Positions 19,271 to 28,843 of a DNA stretch of 34,964 nt are shown here, piece by piece (position 1 is the stretch's first letter; the number at the start of each line of letters is the position of its first letter). The DNA comes from Acetobacteraceae bacterium (GTDB lineage: Bacteria > Pseudomonadota > Alphaproteobacteria > Acetobacterales > Acetobacteraceae), in assembly GCA_027487675.1 (NCBI GenBank), contig JAIYDD010000139.1, positions 1-34,964 of the forward strand, given 5' to 3'. The notes under the pieces were generated by a model, which saw nothing but the letters and a program-made list of their open reading frames with translations, searched no databases and was not told the DNA's origin. The position numbers and the translations under genes are program-made.

Positions 19271-20415
19271 CAGGCGGCGAAGCGGCGCAGCGCGGCGCGG
19301 TCCACCGCGACGCCGAGCCCCGGCCCCTCCGGCACGCGCACCCGCCCCTCGGCCGAGACCGCGGGCATCGTCGTGGCCTCGTCCCGCACGGGGTGGGGGG
19401 AACGGTCGAATTCCAGCAGCGGCGGGCGCGGGAACAGCCCCGGCGGGTTGTCGGGCAGCACGGCCAACAGGTGCAGCGACGCCGCCATCGCCACCCCCGT
19501 GCCCCAGACATGCGGGTTGACGCGGACCCCGAAGGCGCTGGCCATGTCGGCGATCTTCTTGAGCTCCGAGATCCCGCCGCAGGCTGCGACATCCGGCTGC
19601 AGGATGTCCGCGCAGCGCCGGACGATCATGTCGCGGAAGCCCCAGCGCGCGAAGGCGGCCTCCCCTCCCGCCACCGGGATGGGTTGGCGCGCCTTCACCT
19701 CCAGGTAGCCGTCCAGATCCTCGGGCGGCACCGGCTCCTCGAACCAGGCGATGTCGAGATCGGCGACGGCGCAGCCATAGGCGATCGCCGTGCCGGCGTC
19801 GTAGGCGTGGTTGCAATCGATCATCAGCCCGACCCCGGGCCCGATGGCCGCGCGGAAGCCGCGGGTCAGGGCGATGTCCTCCGCCAGACCCCAGCCGGTC
19901 TTGAGCTTCAGCCAGCGGTAGCCTTCCGACAGTCGCTGCGCCGCTTCCTCGGCGAGATAATCCGCGTGGTCGTCGCGCTCGCGCCGGTAGAAGCCGGTGG
20001 CATAGGCCTCCACCTCCGTCCGAAGCGGCCCGCCGAGCAGCCGGTGCACCGGCAGGCCGGTCGCCTGGCCGGCGATGTCCCAAAGCGCGATGTCGATGGC
20101 GCTGATCGCCTCCACCACCAGCCCGCGCTGCCCGTGGTCGCGCAGGCGGTTGTAGAGCGCCTGCCAGATCGCCTCCCGCGCCATCGCGTCCTGCCCGACG
20201 ACCAGCGGCGCCAGCCAGGCGACGACGGGCGCGGTCAGTTCCGGCGGGCCGAAGGCCTCGCCCCAGCCGGTGATGCCCTCCGCGGTCGTGACCTCCACCA
20301 GCATGGCGCCGCGGCGGCGGTACCAGGCCTGGGAATAGGCGAAGGGCTCCGCGAGGTCGGCCATCAGCACATGCGGCACGACGGCGCGGATGGTGGTGGG
20401 CTTGGACACGGGCAT
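19270..20415 (-). CDS. Mandelate racemase/muconate lactonizing enzyme family protein
   Basis: 381-residue enolase-superfamily enzyme, probably a sugar-acid dehydratase or racemase. The N-terminal capping domain covers about 1-125, and the barrel carries the KxK pair LKLKTGW (K170, K172), metal ligands D200 (MIDCNHAYD), E226 (WFEEPVPPEDL) and E252 (VAGGEAAF), and H302 (NPHVWGTG). All catalytic positions are present. The substrate cannot be assigned. The gene lies between dxs and tlyA, separated from the dxs stop by 76 bases containing a hairpin, and overlaps tlyA by one base. Confidence 0.9.
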   Translation of the reverse strand: MPVSKPTTIRAVVPHVLMADLAEPFAYSQAWYRRRGAMLVEVTTAEGITGWGEAFGPPELTAPVVAWLAPLVVGQDAMAREAIWQALYNRLRDHGQRGLVVEAISAIDIALWDIAGQATGLPVHRLLGGPLRTEVEAYATGFYRRERDDHADYLAEEAAQRLSEGYRWLKLKTGWGLAEDIALTRGFRAAIGPGVGLMIDCNHAYDAGTAIAYGCAVADLDIAWFEEPVPPEDLDGYLEVKARQPIPVAGGEAAFARWGFRDMIVRRCADILQPDVAACGGISELKKIADMASAFGVRVNPHVWGTGVAMAASLHLLAVLPDNPPGLFPRPPLLEFDRSPHPVRDEATTMPAVSAEGRVRVPEGPGLGVAVDRAALRRFAA

Positions 20416-20452
20416 CGCCTCCCCGGGCCGTCGGCCGCGGCCCTCACCCCGA

Positions 20453-20476
20453 CCCTCTCCCGCGGGCGGGAGAGGG
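20453..20476. repeat. Intergenic palindrome (CCCTCTCCCG hairpin)
   Basis: CCCTCTCCCG (20453-20462) pairs perfectly with CGGGAGAGGG (20467-20476) around CGGG. It lies between the dxs stop and the next minus-strand gene. Such CTCTCCCGC palindromes are frequent in alphaproteobacterial intergenic DNA; there is no T-run. Confidence 0.7.
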
Positions 20477-20491
20477 GGCCAGCGGCATCGG

Positions 20492-22414
20492 TCAGGCCCG
20501 GGCGGGCTGTGCGAGCGGCGTGCCGAGCGCGGCCATCGCCGCGCCCACGATGTGCTTCGCGTTCAGCCCGGCCCAGTCGTACTGCACCTTGGGCGCGGCA
20601 TGATCGAGGAAGCGGTCGGGCAGCACCATGGGCCGGAACTTCAGCCCGCCATCCAGCAGCCCCTGCCAGGCGAGGTGCTGCGCCACCAGGCTGCCGAAGC
20701 CGCCGCCCGAGCCTTCCTCGATGGTGATCAGCATCTCGTGGTGGCGCGCCAGGCGCTCGACCAGCTTCGTGTCCAGCGGCTTGGCGAAGCGCGCATCGGC
20801 GACGGTGGCCGACAGCCCCTGCGCCGCCAGCTCATCCGCCGCCTTCAGGCATTCGGCCAGCCGCGTGCCGTAGGAGAGGATGGCGATGGAACTGCCTTCC
20901 CGCAGCACCCGCCCGCGCCCGATCTCGATCGGCGTGCCGCGCGCCGGCACGGCAACCCCGGTGCCCTCGCCGCGCGGGTAGCGGAAGGCGATGGGCCCTT
21001 CGTCGAAGGCCGCCGCGGTGGCGACCATGTGCGCCAACTCCGCCTCGTCCGCCGAGGCCATCAGCACGATCCCCGGCAGGCAGCCGAGATAGGCGATGTC
21101 GAAGCTGCCGGCATGCGTCGCGCCATCGGCGCCCACCAGCCCCGCGCGGTCCATCGCGAAGCGCACGGGCAGGCCCTGCAGCACCACGTCATGCACCACC
21201 TGGTCGTAGGCGCGCTGGAGGAAGGTGGAATAGATCGCGCAGAAGGGCTTGAGGCCCTCGGTCGCCATGCCGGCGGCGAAGGTGACGGCGTGCTGCTCCG
21301 CGATGCCGACGTCGAAGCAGCGCTTCGGGAACTTCTTCGCGAACATGTCGAGGCTGGTGCCCGACGGCATGGCCGCGTTCACCGCGACGATGCGCTCATC
21401 CACCTCGGCCTCGGCGATCAGGGCGCCTGCGAAGACCTTCTGGTATGTGGGCGGGCCCGGCGGGGCCTTGGCCTGTTCGCCGGTGATCACGTTGAACTTG
21501 GCGACGCCGTGGTACTTGTCGGCGGACGCCTCGGCGGGCGCGTAGCCCTTGCCCTTCTGCGTCACCACATGCAGCAGGATCGGCTGCACGTCCTCCTCCG
21601 CGTCGCGCAAGTTGCGCAGCACGGGCAGAAGGTGGTCCAGGTCGTGCCCGTCGATCGGGCCGACATAGTAGAAGCCCAGCTCCTCGAACAGCGTGCCACC
21701 GGTCAGCAGCCCGCGGGCGAATTCCTCGGCCTTGCGGGCGGTGCGCTCGATCGGGCGGGGGAAGCGGCGGGCGAGCTTGGCCATCATCTCCCGCACCGAC
21801 AGGAACGGGCGGGAGGAGACGACCTTCGACAGATAGGCGCTCATCGCGCCGACGGGGGGCGCGATCGACATGTCGTTGTCGTTCAGCACGACGATCAGCC
21901 GCGCCTTCTGCGCGCCGGCATTGTTCATCGCCTCATAGGCCATGCCGGCCGACATCGAGCCGTCGCCGATCACCGCGATGACGTTGCGCGTATCGCCCTT
22001 CAGGTCGCGCGCCACCGCCATGCCCAGGCCGGCGCTGATCGAGGTGGAGGAATGCGCCGCGCCGAACGGATCGTATTCGGATTCGGACCGGCGGGTGAAG
22101 CCGGAAAGCCCGCCTTCCTGCCGCAGCGTGCGGATGCGGTCGCGCCGCCCGGTCAGGATCTTGTGCGGATAGGCCTGGTGGCCGACATCCCAGATCAGCC
22201 GGTCGCGCGGCGTCTCGAAGATCGCGTGGATGGCGACGGTCAGCTCCACCACGCCGAGCGAGGCGCCGAGATGCCCGCCGGTCTGGGAGACGGCATGTAC
22301 CGTCTCCGCCCGCAGCTCCGCCGCCAGCTGCTTGAGCTGGTCCGCCGAGAAGTTGCGGAGGTCCGCCGGAATGCGGACCCGGTCGAGCAGCGGGGTGGCA
22401 GGCGGTTGCGCCAT
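20492..22414 (-). CDS. dxs: 1-deoxy-D-xylulose-5-phosphate synthase
   Basis: 640-residue thiamine-diphosphate enzyme joining pyruvate and glyceraldehyde-3-phosphate, the first step of the MEP isoprenoid pathway. Landmarks are [14 protein letters not shown] (H48), [36 protein letters not shown], and the ThDP/Mg motif [17 protein letters not shown] (150-166). The transketolase-type centre ([29 protein letters not shown]) and a full C-terminal domain follow. Length is typical. It starts six bases after the ispA stop as the third gene of xseB-ispA-dxs. Confidence 0.98.
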   Translation of the reverse strand: MAQPPATPLLDRVRIPADLRNFSADQLKQLAAELRAETVHAVSQTGGHLGASLGVVELTVAIHAIFETPRDRLIWDVGHQAYPHKILTGRRDRIRTLRQEGGLSGFTRRSESEYDPFGAAHSSTSISAGLGMAVARDLKGDTRNVIAVIGDGSMSAGMAYEAMNNAGAQKARLIVVLNDNDMSIAPPVGAMSAYLSKVVSSRPFLSVREMMAKLARRFPRPIERTARKAEEFARGLLTGGTLFEELGFYYVGPIDGHDLDHLLPVLRNLRDAEEDVQPILLHVVTQKGKGYAPAEASADKYHGVAKFNVITGEQAKAPPGPPTYQKVFAGALIAEAEVDERIVAVNAAMPSGTSLDMFAKKFPKRCFDVGIAEQHAVTFAAGMATEGLKPFCAIYSTFLQRAYDQVVHDVVLQGLPVRFAMDRAGLVGADGATHAGSFDIAYLGCLPGIVLMASADEAELAHMVATAAAFDEGPIAFRYPRGEGTGVAVPARGTPIEIGRGRVLREGSSIAILSYGTRLAECLKAADELAAQGLSATVADARFAKPLDTKLVERLARHHEMLITIEEGSGGGFGSLVAQHLAWQGLLDGGLKFRPMVLPDRFLDHAAPKVQYDWAGLNAKHIVGAAMAALGTPLAQPARA

Positions 22415-22420
22415 GGTCTC

Positions 22421-23332
22421 TCAGCTCTTCCGTTCGACGGTGTAGCGGGCCAACGCCCGCAGGAGATCGGCGCGCTCGCCGAAACTGTCCAGGTGCCGCT
22501 GCGCCTGTTCCGCCAGCCGCTCGGCCTGGGCGCGGGCGCGCTCCACGCCCAGCAGCCCGACCAGGGTGGCCTTGCCGGCATCGGCATCCTTGCCCGCGCG
22601 CTTGCCCAGCGCCTCGGTCGTCGCGGTGGCGTCCAGCACGTCGTCGGCGATCTGGAAGGCGGCACCCAGGTCGCGCCCATAGGCGGCCAGCGCATGCCGC
22701 AGCGCGTGCGGCGCCTTGCCAAGGATGGCGCCGGCTTCCGCCGAGAACTCGATCAGCCGCCCGGTCTTCAGCAGCTGCAGCCGGCCGATGGTCGGCTCGT
22801 CCAGCTTCTGCTCGGCGGTCTCGGCCAGCATGTCGATCATCTGCCCGCCGCACATGCCGCGCGCGCCGGCGGCGCGGGCCAGGCAGCGCACCAGTTCCGC
22901 CCGCACCGCGCTGTCGGAATGCGTGTCCTCCTCGGCCAGCGTGCCGAAGGCGGCGGCCTGCAGGGCATCGCCGGCCAGGATCGCGGTGGCCTCGTCGAAG
23001 GCCTTGTGCACGGTGGGCTTGCCGCGGCGCAAATCGTCGTCGTCCATCGCCGGCAGGTCGTCATGCACCAGGGAATAGGCGTGCAGCATCTCGACCGCCG
23101 CGCCGACCCGCAGCGCGGAGGCGCGGGCCACGCCGAACTGGCGCGCCCCTTCCACCACCAGGAAGGCGCGCATGCGCTTGCCGCCACCGATGCTGGCATA
23201 GCGCATGGCGTCGAACAGGCGCGCCTCCGCGCCCTCCACCGGCGGCAGCACGGCATCCAGCGTGGCGTCGATCGCGGCGGCGGTGTCGGCCAGCGCCTCG
23301 GCCAGCGCGGGGGGCATGGCGGGGTCGGCCAT
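22421..23332 (-). CDS. ispA: Polyprenyl (farnesyl) diphosphate synthase
   Basis: 303-residue trans-prenyltransferase that condenses IPP with DMAPP/GPP, probably to farnesyl diphosphate. Both aspartate-rich motifs are present: HDDLPAMDDDDLRRGKPTVHK and FQIADDVLDATATTEALGKRAGKD. The GGGKRMRAFL and LKTGRLIEFSAEAG segments also match the family. Product length is inferred from the short-chain type and the xseB-ispA-dxs setting. The ATG at 23332 shares one base with the xseB stop, indicating coupling; the upstream open frame to 23419 is a shadow of xseB. Confidence 0.96.
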   Translation of the reverse strand: MADPAMPPALAEALADTAAAIDATLDAVLPPVEGAEARLFDAMRYASIGGGKRMRAFLVVEGARQFGVARASALRVGAAVEMLHAYSLVHDDLPAMDDDDLRRGKPTVHKAFDEATAILAGDALQAAAFGTLAEEDTHSDSAVRAELVRCLARAAGARGMCGGQMIDMLAETAEQKLDEPTIGRLQLLKTGRLIEFSAEAGAILGKAPHALRHALAAYGRDLGAAFQIADDVLDATATTEALGKRAGKDADAGKATLVGLLGVERARAQAERLAEQAQRHLDSFGERADLLRALARYTVERKS

Positions 23333-23589
23333 CAGGTGGCGTCCCGCAGCGAAGGCCCGCCGGGGCCCTCGACGATGGCCTGGACCTTCTGCTCGGCGGC
23401 CGTCAGCAGGGCCTCGCAATGCCGGCGCAGCGCCGCGCCGCGCTCATAGGCGGCGACGGCCTGCTCCAGCTTGCCCCTGCCGGCTTCCAGCTCCCGCACG
23501 ATCGCCTCGAGCTCCCCGAGCGCCTCCTCGAAGGACAGGGCCTCGACGGGCCTTGTGTCAACTGGCGGAGACGCCGAAGTGTCAACCAT
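23332..23589 (-). CDS. xseB: Exodeoxyribonuclease VII small subunit
   Basis: 85-residue coiled-coil subunit of exonuclease VII, which degrades single-stranded DNA with XseA. The core SFEEALGELEAIVRELEAGRGKLEQAVAAYERGAALRRHCEALL is the family signature. First gene of xseB-ispA-dxs, a common alphaproteobacterial order. The start is uncertain: ATG 23589 gives the expected short lead, while in-frame ATGs just upstream (23601, 23604) would add a few residues. No strong ribosome site precedes any of them. Confidence 0.95.
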   Translation of the reverse strand: MVDTSASPPVDTRPVEALSFEEALGELEAIVRELEAGRGKLEQAVAAYERGAALRRHCEALLTAAEQKVQAIVEGPGGPSLRDAT

Positions 23590-23649
23590 GATTGACATCA
23601 TGCACCAAAGCCACGGGGGAAGAAACACCAAAGCGTCATGCGGCGTGGC

Positions 23650-24633
23650 TCACTCCGGCTCGATCCCGGCGGCGCGGATCGCATTGGTCCATTTGACGGT
23701 TTCCGCCGCCACGAAGGAAGCCGCCTCCTGCGGGGAGGAGGTGCGGACCGCCATGCCGAGCGTGCTTCCCAGCCGCTCCCGCAGCGCCGGGGCGGCGGCG
23801 GCGGCGCGCACTGCCTCGTTCAGCCGATTGATCGCCACCGCCGGCGTGCCGGCCGGCGCGGCGAGCACGAACCAGGCAAACAATTCGTAATCCGGAAGGT
23901 TCCCGGCTTCGGCCACCGTCGGCACCTCCGGCAGCTGGCCGGAGCGTTCCTTGGTGGTGACCGCCAGCGCCCGCAGCCCGCCCGGCTGGCCCACCTGCGG
24001 CAGGATCACCGCCTGGTCGGCGATGAACACATCGACCCGCCCGGCCATCAGGTCCTGCACCGCCAGCGGCGAGGAGCGGTAGGGCACCATCAGCATCTTC
24101 ACCCCGGCCATCGCCGCCAGCATCTCCGCCGCCACCCGCTGCGAGGAGGAGGCCTGGGCATAGGTGATCGCCTCCGGCCGCGCGCGGGCGGCGGCCAGCA
24201 GCTCGGCCAGCGTCCGGTGCGGGCTGTCGGCGCGCACCGCCACCAGCAGCGGCACCGTCGCCATGGTGGAGACCGGCGTGAAGGCGCGTTCCATGTCGAA
24301 GGGCACGCGCCGGAACAGCGCATTGGCCGCGGCATTGGTGGAATTCGTGCCGAACAGCACCGTCATGCCGTCGGGCGTCGCGCGGGCCACGGCTTCCGCC
24401 CCGATCAGCCCGCTGGCGCCGGCGCGGTTCTCGATGACCAGCGGGTGGCCCAGCGTGTCGCGCATGCCGTCGGCGAACAGCCGCGCCACGGTGTCGGTGG
24501 CGCTGCCGGGGGCGAAGGGGACGATGCCGCGGACGGGGCCGGGCGGCCAGGCCTGGGCGCGGGCGGCGGGCGCGTTGCCCAGCCCGGCGGCGGCGAGCCC
24601 GGTGGCGGCGATCAGCGAGCGGCGGCGGATCAT
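23650..24633 (-). CDS. Tripartite tricarboxylate transporter substrate-binding protein (TctC/Bug)
   Basis: 327-residue periplasmic binding protein of the Bug/TctC family, which usually binds carboxylates. The signal sequence MIRRRSLIAATGLAAAGLG...ARAQ is Tat-like (RRRSL). The mature part has the family pattern PVRGIVPFAPGSATDTVARLF, VIENRAGASGLIGAEAVARA, and DVFIADQAVILPQV followed by LRALAVTTKERS. No TctA or TctB gene lies nearby, as is usual for orphan Bug proteins. Ligand unknown. Confidence 0.92.
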   Translation of the reverse strand: MIRRRSLIAATGLAAAGLGNAPAARAQAWPPGPVRGIVPFAPGSATDTVARLFADGMRDTLGHPLVIENRAGASGLIGAEAVARATPDGMTVLFGTNSTNAAANALFRRVPFDMERAFTPVSTMATVPLLVAVRADSPHRTLAELLAAARARPEAITYAQASSSQRVAAEMLAAMAGVKMLMVPYRSSPLAVQDLMAGRVDVFIADQAVILPQVGQPGGLRALAVTTKERSGQLPEVPTVAEAGNLPDYELFAWFVLAAPAGTPAVAINRLNEAVRAAAAAPALRERLGSTLGMAVRTSSPQEAASFVAAETVKWTNAIRAAGIEPE

Positions 24634-24710
24634 GGCGGTCCTCTTTCCTCCCCCAACGAGGTCGTGGCGGCGCGGATAGGGCGCGTCGCCCGGCCCGGCA
24701 AGCCGGCCGC

Positions 24711-25640
24711 TCAGGCGTGCATCAGCGCCCGCACATGGGACGCGGCGGAGGCCGCCAGCGCGTCAAGGTCGTAGCCGCCCTCCAGCAGGCTGACGACGCG
24801 CCCGCCGCAGAGCCGGTCGGCGATCCGGCAGATCTCCCCGGTCAGCCAGCCGAAATCGGCCTCCCGCACCCGCAGCTGCGCCAGCGGGTCGCGGGCATGC
24901 GCGTCGAAGCCGGCGGAGACCACGATCAGCCCGGGGGCGAAGGCCTCCAGCGCCGGCAGGATGTGCTCGCGCCAGGCGGCGCGGAAGGCGGCACCATCCG
25001 CCCCCGGCGCCAGCGGCACGTTCAGCACGTTGCCGACGCCGCGTTCCTCGGGTGCCCCGGTGCCGGGGTAGCAGGGCCATTGGTGGCTGCTCGCGAAGAA
25101 GATCGTCGGGTCGGATTCGCAGCAGGCCTGGGTGCCGTTGCCGTGGTGGACATCGAAATCCACCACCGCGACGCGCGCGATGCCGTGCACCGCCTGGGCG
25201 TGGCGCGCCGCAATGGCGGCATTGGCGAACAGACAAAACCCCATCGGCCGGCCGGGCTCGGCATGGTGGCCGGGCGGGCGCGTGGCGCAGAAGGCGCGGC
25301 GGACCTCGGCGCGGCAGACCGCGTCCACGGCGGCGACAGCGGCGCCGGCGGCACGCAGCGCGGCCTCGGCGCTGCCCCAGGACATGATGGTGTCGCCGTC
25401 CAGCGCCACGCGGTCGTCCGGCTCGGGGCGGATGCCGAGGATCGCCTCGACGTAATGGGGCGGGTGGATGCGGGTGAGCTGTTCCGTGGTCGCCAGCGGC
25501 GCCTCGTCGCGCAGCAGGTCGGAGAATTCCTCGGTGTCCAGCGCCCGCAGCACGGCGCGCAGCCGGTCCGCGCATTCCGGGTGGTGCGGGCCCGGGTCGT
25601 GCTGGAGGCAGGCGCGGTGGGAGAACAGCAGGACGCTCAT
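24711..25640 (-). CDS. Histone deacetylase-family amidohydrolase
   Basis: 309-residue arginase/deacetylase-fold zinc hydrolase (class II HDAC/acetoin-utilisation/acetylpolyamine amidohydrolase group). Metal and catalytic motifs are complete: RPPGHHAEPGRPMGFCLF (His pair), VAVVDFDVHHGNGTQ, FFASSHQWPCYPGTG, SAGFDAHARDPLA and LLEGGYDL. It probably deacetylates small amides or polyamines; the substrate is not visible. ATG 25640 begins at MSVLLFSHRACLQHDPGPHHPE, the family N-terminus, with AGGA directly upstream; longer open frame to 25802 is non-coding. Confidence 0.93.
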   Translation of the reverse strand: MSVLLFSHRACLQHDPGPHHPECADRLRAVLRALDTEEFSDLLRDEAPLATTEQLTRIHPPHYVEAILGIRPEPDDRVALDGDTIMSWGSAEAALRAAGAAVAAVDAVCRAEVRRAFCATRPPGHHAEPGRPMGFCLFANAAIAARHAQAVHGIARVAVVDFDVHHGNGTQACCESDPTIFFASSHQWPCYPGTGAPEERGVGNVLNVPLAPGADGAAFRAAWREHILPALEAFAPGLIVVSAGFDAHARDPLAQLRVREADFGWLTGEICRIADRLCGGRVVSLLEGGYDLDALAASAASHVRALMHA

Positions 25641-25704
25641 TTTCCTGAGCCCTCGGACGCCGGGCGCCCTGGGGGGCGCGGGGGCGTTGGCTGGTGCAGG
25701 CCCC

Positions 25705-25947
25705 TCACGCCGCGGGCTCCTCGGCGCGCTTGCGGAGCGTGAAGCGGAAGACGCCCTTCTCCTCGGACATCGCGACCAGGGCGTGGCCGGTCTCCGCGGC
25801 ATAGGCGCGGAAATCCTTGACGCTCGCCGGGTCGGTCGCCAGCACCGTCAGCCGCGCCCCGGGCGCCAGGGCGCGCAGCGCCTTGTTCGCCTTCAGCACC
25901 GGCAGCGGGCAGGTCAGCCCCTGCACGTCGAGCAGCGTCTCTCCCAT
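25705..25947 (-). CDS. TusA-like sulfur carrier protein
   Basis: 80-residue SirA/TusA-family protein carrying persulfide sulfur on the Cys of the CPxP motif (LTCPLPVLKANKAL, C13). It may serve tRNA 2-thiolation, molybdenum-cofactor or other sulfur-relay steps. Length and fold pattern (TVLATDPASVKDFRAYA) are normal. It is 64 bases upstream of the deacetylase gene on the same strand and divergent from the ROK kinase gene across 79 bases. Confidence 0.93.
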   Translation of the reverse strand: MGETLLDVQGLTCPLPVLKANKALRALAPGARLTVLATDPASVKDFRAYAAETGHALVAMSEEKGVFRFTLRKRAEEPAA

Positions 25948-26026
25948 TCCGCGAATCCAGCACCGGTTGCGCCCCGGGGCAAGCGCCGGCTGGACAGGCC
26001 CGGCGCCGCCCCGCCACCCTGCCCCC

Positions 26027-26920
26027 ATGCGCTGGCGGATCGGGGTGGATTTGGGCGGGACGAAGGCCGAGGTCGCGCTGCTCGACCCGGGCGGCGCGGT
26101 CGTGCTGCGCCGGCGCGTGCCGACGCCGCGGGACTACGCGGGCACCATCGCCGCCATCGCCGGCCTGGTCGCCTCGGCCGAGGCCGAGGGGCGCGCGCGC
26201 GCCAGCATCGGCATCGGCATCCCCGGCAGCGAGAACCCGGCGACCGGGCTGGTGCGCGGGGCCAATTCCACCTTCCTCAACGGCCGGCCTTTGCGCGCCG
26301 ACCTGGAAGCGGCGCTCGGCCGGCCGGTGCGGCTGTCCAACGACGCGAACTGCCTGGCGCTGTCGGAATTCCATGCCGGCTCGCCGAACGGCGACAGCGG
26401 CTTCGCGGTGATCCTGGGCACCGGCGTCGGCGGCGGGGTGGTGGTGGACGGCCGCGTGCTGGAAGGGCGGAACCGCATCGCCGGCGAATGGGGGCACAAC
26501 CCGCTGCCCTGGATGACGGCCGAGGAGTTCCCCGGCCCCGCCTGCTGGTGCGGCCGGCGCGGCTGCATCGAGACCTTCCTCTGCGGCCCGGCGCTGGCGG
26601 CGGAGGCCGACGGGCCGGGTGCGCGGGATGCCTCTGCCCTGCCCGCCCGCGCCGCGGCCGGCGACGCGGCGGCGCGGGCGGCACTCGACCGCCACGCCGA
26701 CCGGCTGGCCCGCGCGCTGGCGGCGGTGGTGAACCTGCTCGACCCGCCGGCGATCCTGCTGGGCGGCGGGCTGTCCAACATGGACCATCTCTACGAGGCC
26801 CTGCCGCGGCTGATCCCGCGCCACGTGTTCAGCGATGCCTTCGCGACCCCGGTGCTGCGCGCGCGGCATGGCGACAGCTCCGGCGTGCTGGGCGCGGCGC
26901 GGCTGTGGGATGGCGGATGA
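26027..26920 (+). CDS. ROK-family sugar kinase (fructokinase / GlcNAc kinase type)
   Basis: 297-residue ATP-dependent hexose kinase. The phosphate-binding motif GVDLGGTKAEVALLD lies at residues 5-19. The ROK signature follows as VILGTGVGGGVVVDG, then GEWGHNPLPW and the zinc-site motif CWCGRRGCIETFLCG. This pattern fits bacterial fructokinase/N-acetylglucosamine kinase; the sugar cannot be fixed by eye. ATG 26027 has no ribosome site, so the mRNA may be near-leaderless. Its stop overlaps the next gene as ATGA. Confidence 0.92.
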   Translation: MRWRIGVDLGGTKAEVALLDPGGAVVLRRRVPTPRDYAGTIAAIAGLVASAEAEGRARASIGIGIPGSENPATGLVRGANSTFLNGRPLRADLEAALGRPVRLSNDANCLALSEFHAGSPNGDSGFAVILGTGVGGGVVVDGRVLEGRNRIAGEWGHNPLPWMTAEEFPGPACWCGRRGCIETFLCGPALAAEADGPGARDASALPARAAAGDAAARAALDRHADRLARALAAVVNLLDPPAILLGGGLSNMDHLYEALPRLIPRHVFSDAFATPVLRARHGDSSGVLGAARLWDGG

Positions 26921-27375
26921 GCTTCGGCGCGGCGCTGCGGGCGGGGCTGGGCTACGGGGCGCTCGGCTTCGTGATCGGCGGGCTGCTCGGGCCGCTGCGG
27001 GAGATCGTGCTGGCGCCGCGAATCGGCGGCGTGGCGGCGGCCTGGGCGGAGGCGGCGGTCATGGCGCCGCTGCTCTGGCTCGGCGCCGGCTGGATGCTGG
27101 CCTCGGCCGGGCGCGCCGCCGCCGGGCGCGGGCTGTGGCCGCCCGAGGCCGCGCCCGCGCCGCCGCCGCCCGCCCGGCTCGGCGCGGGCGCGCGGCTGGC
27201 GATGGGGATCGCCGCGCTCGCGGTGGTGCTGGCGGCCGAGGCAGCGCTCGGCGCGCTGCTGGAGAGCTTGCGCTTCGCCGCGGCACGGGCGCCGCGCGGC
27301 GTGGCGGAGCTGCTGCCGGGCTGGCTGCTGCTGGCCTGGCTCGGCCTGCTCCCGCTGCTGCGCCGGCGCGCCTGA
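26917..27375 (+). CDS. Four-helix integral membrane protein
   Basis: 152-residue membrane protein of unknown function with about four hydrophobic segments (GLGYGALGFVIGGLLG; VMAPLLWLGAGWMLAS; LAMGIAALAVVLAAEAALG; LLPGWLLLAWLGLLPLL). An Ala/Pro-rich loop (EAAPAPPPPARL) separates the second and third. The start overlaps the ROK kinase stop (ATGA), and the Pol IV gene begins one base after its stop, so the three form one transcription unit. I recognise no family signature beyond this topology. Confidence 0.8.
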   Translation: MSFGAALRAGLGYGALGFVIGGLLGPLREIVLAPRIGGVAAAWAEAAVMAPLLWLGAGWMLASAGRAAAGRGLWPPEAAPAPPPPARLGAGARLAMGIAALAVVLAAEAALGALLESLRFAAARAPRGVAELLPGWLLLAWLGLLPLLRRRA

Positions 27376-27376
27376 C

Positions 27377-28645
27377 ATGCCCGCCCTCTGCCGCGACTGC
27401 GACCATCGCGACGAGGCCGGCTTCGCGCGCTGCCCGGCCTGCGGGTCGCGCCGCGTCGTCGCGCATCCTGAGCTCTTCGCGCTGGCCGTCGCGCATGTCG
27501 ATTGCGACGCGTTCTATGCCAGCGTCGAGAAGCGCGACCGGCCCGAGCTGCTGACGCGCCCCGTCATCGTCGGCGGCGGCACGCGCGGCGTGGTCTCGGC
27601 GGCCTGCTATGTCGCGCGCACCCGCGGCGTGCGGAGTGCGATGCCGATGTTCAAGGCGCTCGCCGCCTGCCCCGATGCCGTCGTCATCCGCCCCGACATG
27701 CCGAAATACGTCGCCGCCGCGCACCGGGTGCGCGCGCTGATGGAGGCGCTGACGCCGCTGGTGCAGCCGCTGTCGATCGACGAGGCGGTGCTGGACCTCT
27801 CCGGCACGCAAGCCCTGCACCGCGCCCCACCCGCCGCGGTGCTGACGCGCTTCGCCCGCGCGGTGGAGGCGGAGGTCGGCATCACCGTCTCGATCGGCCT
27901 TGCGCGCAACCGGCTGCTGGCCAAGCTGGCGGCCGAGCGCGACAAGCCGAGGGGCTTCGCCGTGCTCGGCGCGGAGGCGGCGGAATGGCTGGCCCCGCAG
28001 CCGGTGACGCTGCTGCCCGGCGTCGGCCCGGCGCTGGCGAAGCGCCTGCAGGCGGCCGGTTTTTCCCAGCTCGGCCAGCTCGCCGCGCTCGACGCGCGGG
28101 AGGCGGCGCGGCGCTTCGGCGAGGACGGGCCCGCGCTGGCCGCCCGTGCCCGTGGCGAGGATGCGCGCCGCGTGACGCCGGAGCGGGAGGCGAAGTCGAT
28201 CTCGGCCGAGACCACCTTCGACGCCGATCTCCGCGCCCTGCCCGACCTCGAGGCCCCGCTCTGGCGGATGTGCGAGAAGCTGGCGCGCCGGCTGCGGGAA
28301 AAGGACCTGGCCGCCGCCGGCATCGTGCTGAAGCTGAAGACGGCCGGGTTCGAGCTGCGCACCCGCAACGCCCGCCTCGGCCGCCCCACCCGCCTGCCGG
28401 AGACGCTGTTCGCTTGCGCGAAGCCGCTGCTGGCGAAGGAGGCGACCGGCACCGCCTTCCGCCTGGTCGGCATCGGCGCGCAGCCCCTCGCGCCGGGGGC
28501 GGAGGCCGACCTTCCGGACCTCGCCGATCCCGATGCCGCACGGCGCGCCGCGAAGTGGCAGGCAGTGGAGGCGCTGCGCGACCGCTTCGGCGCCGCCGCC
28601 GTGCTGAGCGGCCGCGCGGTGCCGCGCAAGCCGGGCCGCGGCTGA
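27377..28645 (+). CDS. dinB: DNA polymerase IV with N-terminal zinc ribbon
   Basis: 422-residue Y-family translesion polymerase. An N-terminal CxxC...CxxC ribbon (C5, C8, C19, C22) precedes the palm. The palm carries VDCDAFYASVEKRD (D42) and SIDEAVLDL (D135, E136), followed by the thumb (VSIGLARNRLLAKLAAERDKP), the helix-hairpin-helix LLPGVGPALAKRL and the little finger. The zinc ribbon appears in a subset of alphaproteobacterial Pol IV proteins. No C-terminal clamp-binding QLxLxL motif is apparent; the protein ends VPRKPGRG. No SOS box was found upstream. It starts one base after the membrane-protein gene. Confidence 0.95.
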   Translation: MPALCRDCDHRDEAGFARCPACGSRRVVAHPELFALAVAHVDCDAFYASVEKRDRPELLTRPVIVGGGTRGVVSAACYVARTRGVRSAMPMFKALAACPDAVVIRPDMPKYVAAAHRVRALMEALTPLVQPLSIDEAVLDLSGTQALHRAPPAAVLTRFARAVEAEVGITVSIGLARNRLLAKLAAERDKPRGFAVLGAEAAEWLAPQPVTLLPGVGPALAKRLQAAGFSQLGQLAALDAREAARRFGEDGPALAARARGEDARRVTPEREAKSISAETTFDADLRALPDLEAPLWRMCEKLARRLREKDLAAAGIVLKLKTAGFELRTRNARLGRPTRLPETLFACAKPLLAKEATGTAFRLVGIGAQPLAPGAEADLPDLADPDAARRAAKWQAVEALRDRFGAAAVLSGRAVPRKPGRG

Positions 28646-28843
28646 GCGGCTGGACCCAAGCGATTCGCGTCTCCCGGCCGGCCCGCCTTCGGCGTGCGCG
28701 GGCAGGACGATCACGGCCCGGCCCGCGCGCGCCGCGAAGCGCACGAAGCCGGGCGGCGGCGGCGCGAAGCCGACGACATCGGGCGAGACGTCCGCGAAAT
28801 CCCAGAAACAAAGCTCGAAACACACGCAACGGGCGAGCCGTTT

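Noticed and set aside
26134-26781. Minus-strand frame opposite the ROK kinase
   Set aside because: Ser/Arg/Ala-rich shadow with no domain; the kinase signatures are clear on the plus strand.
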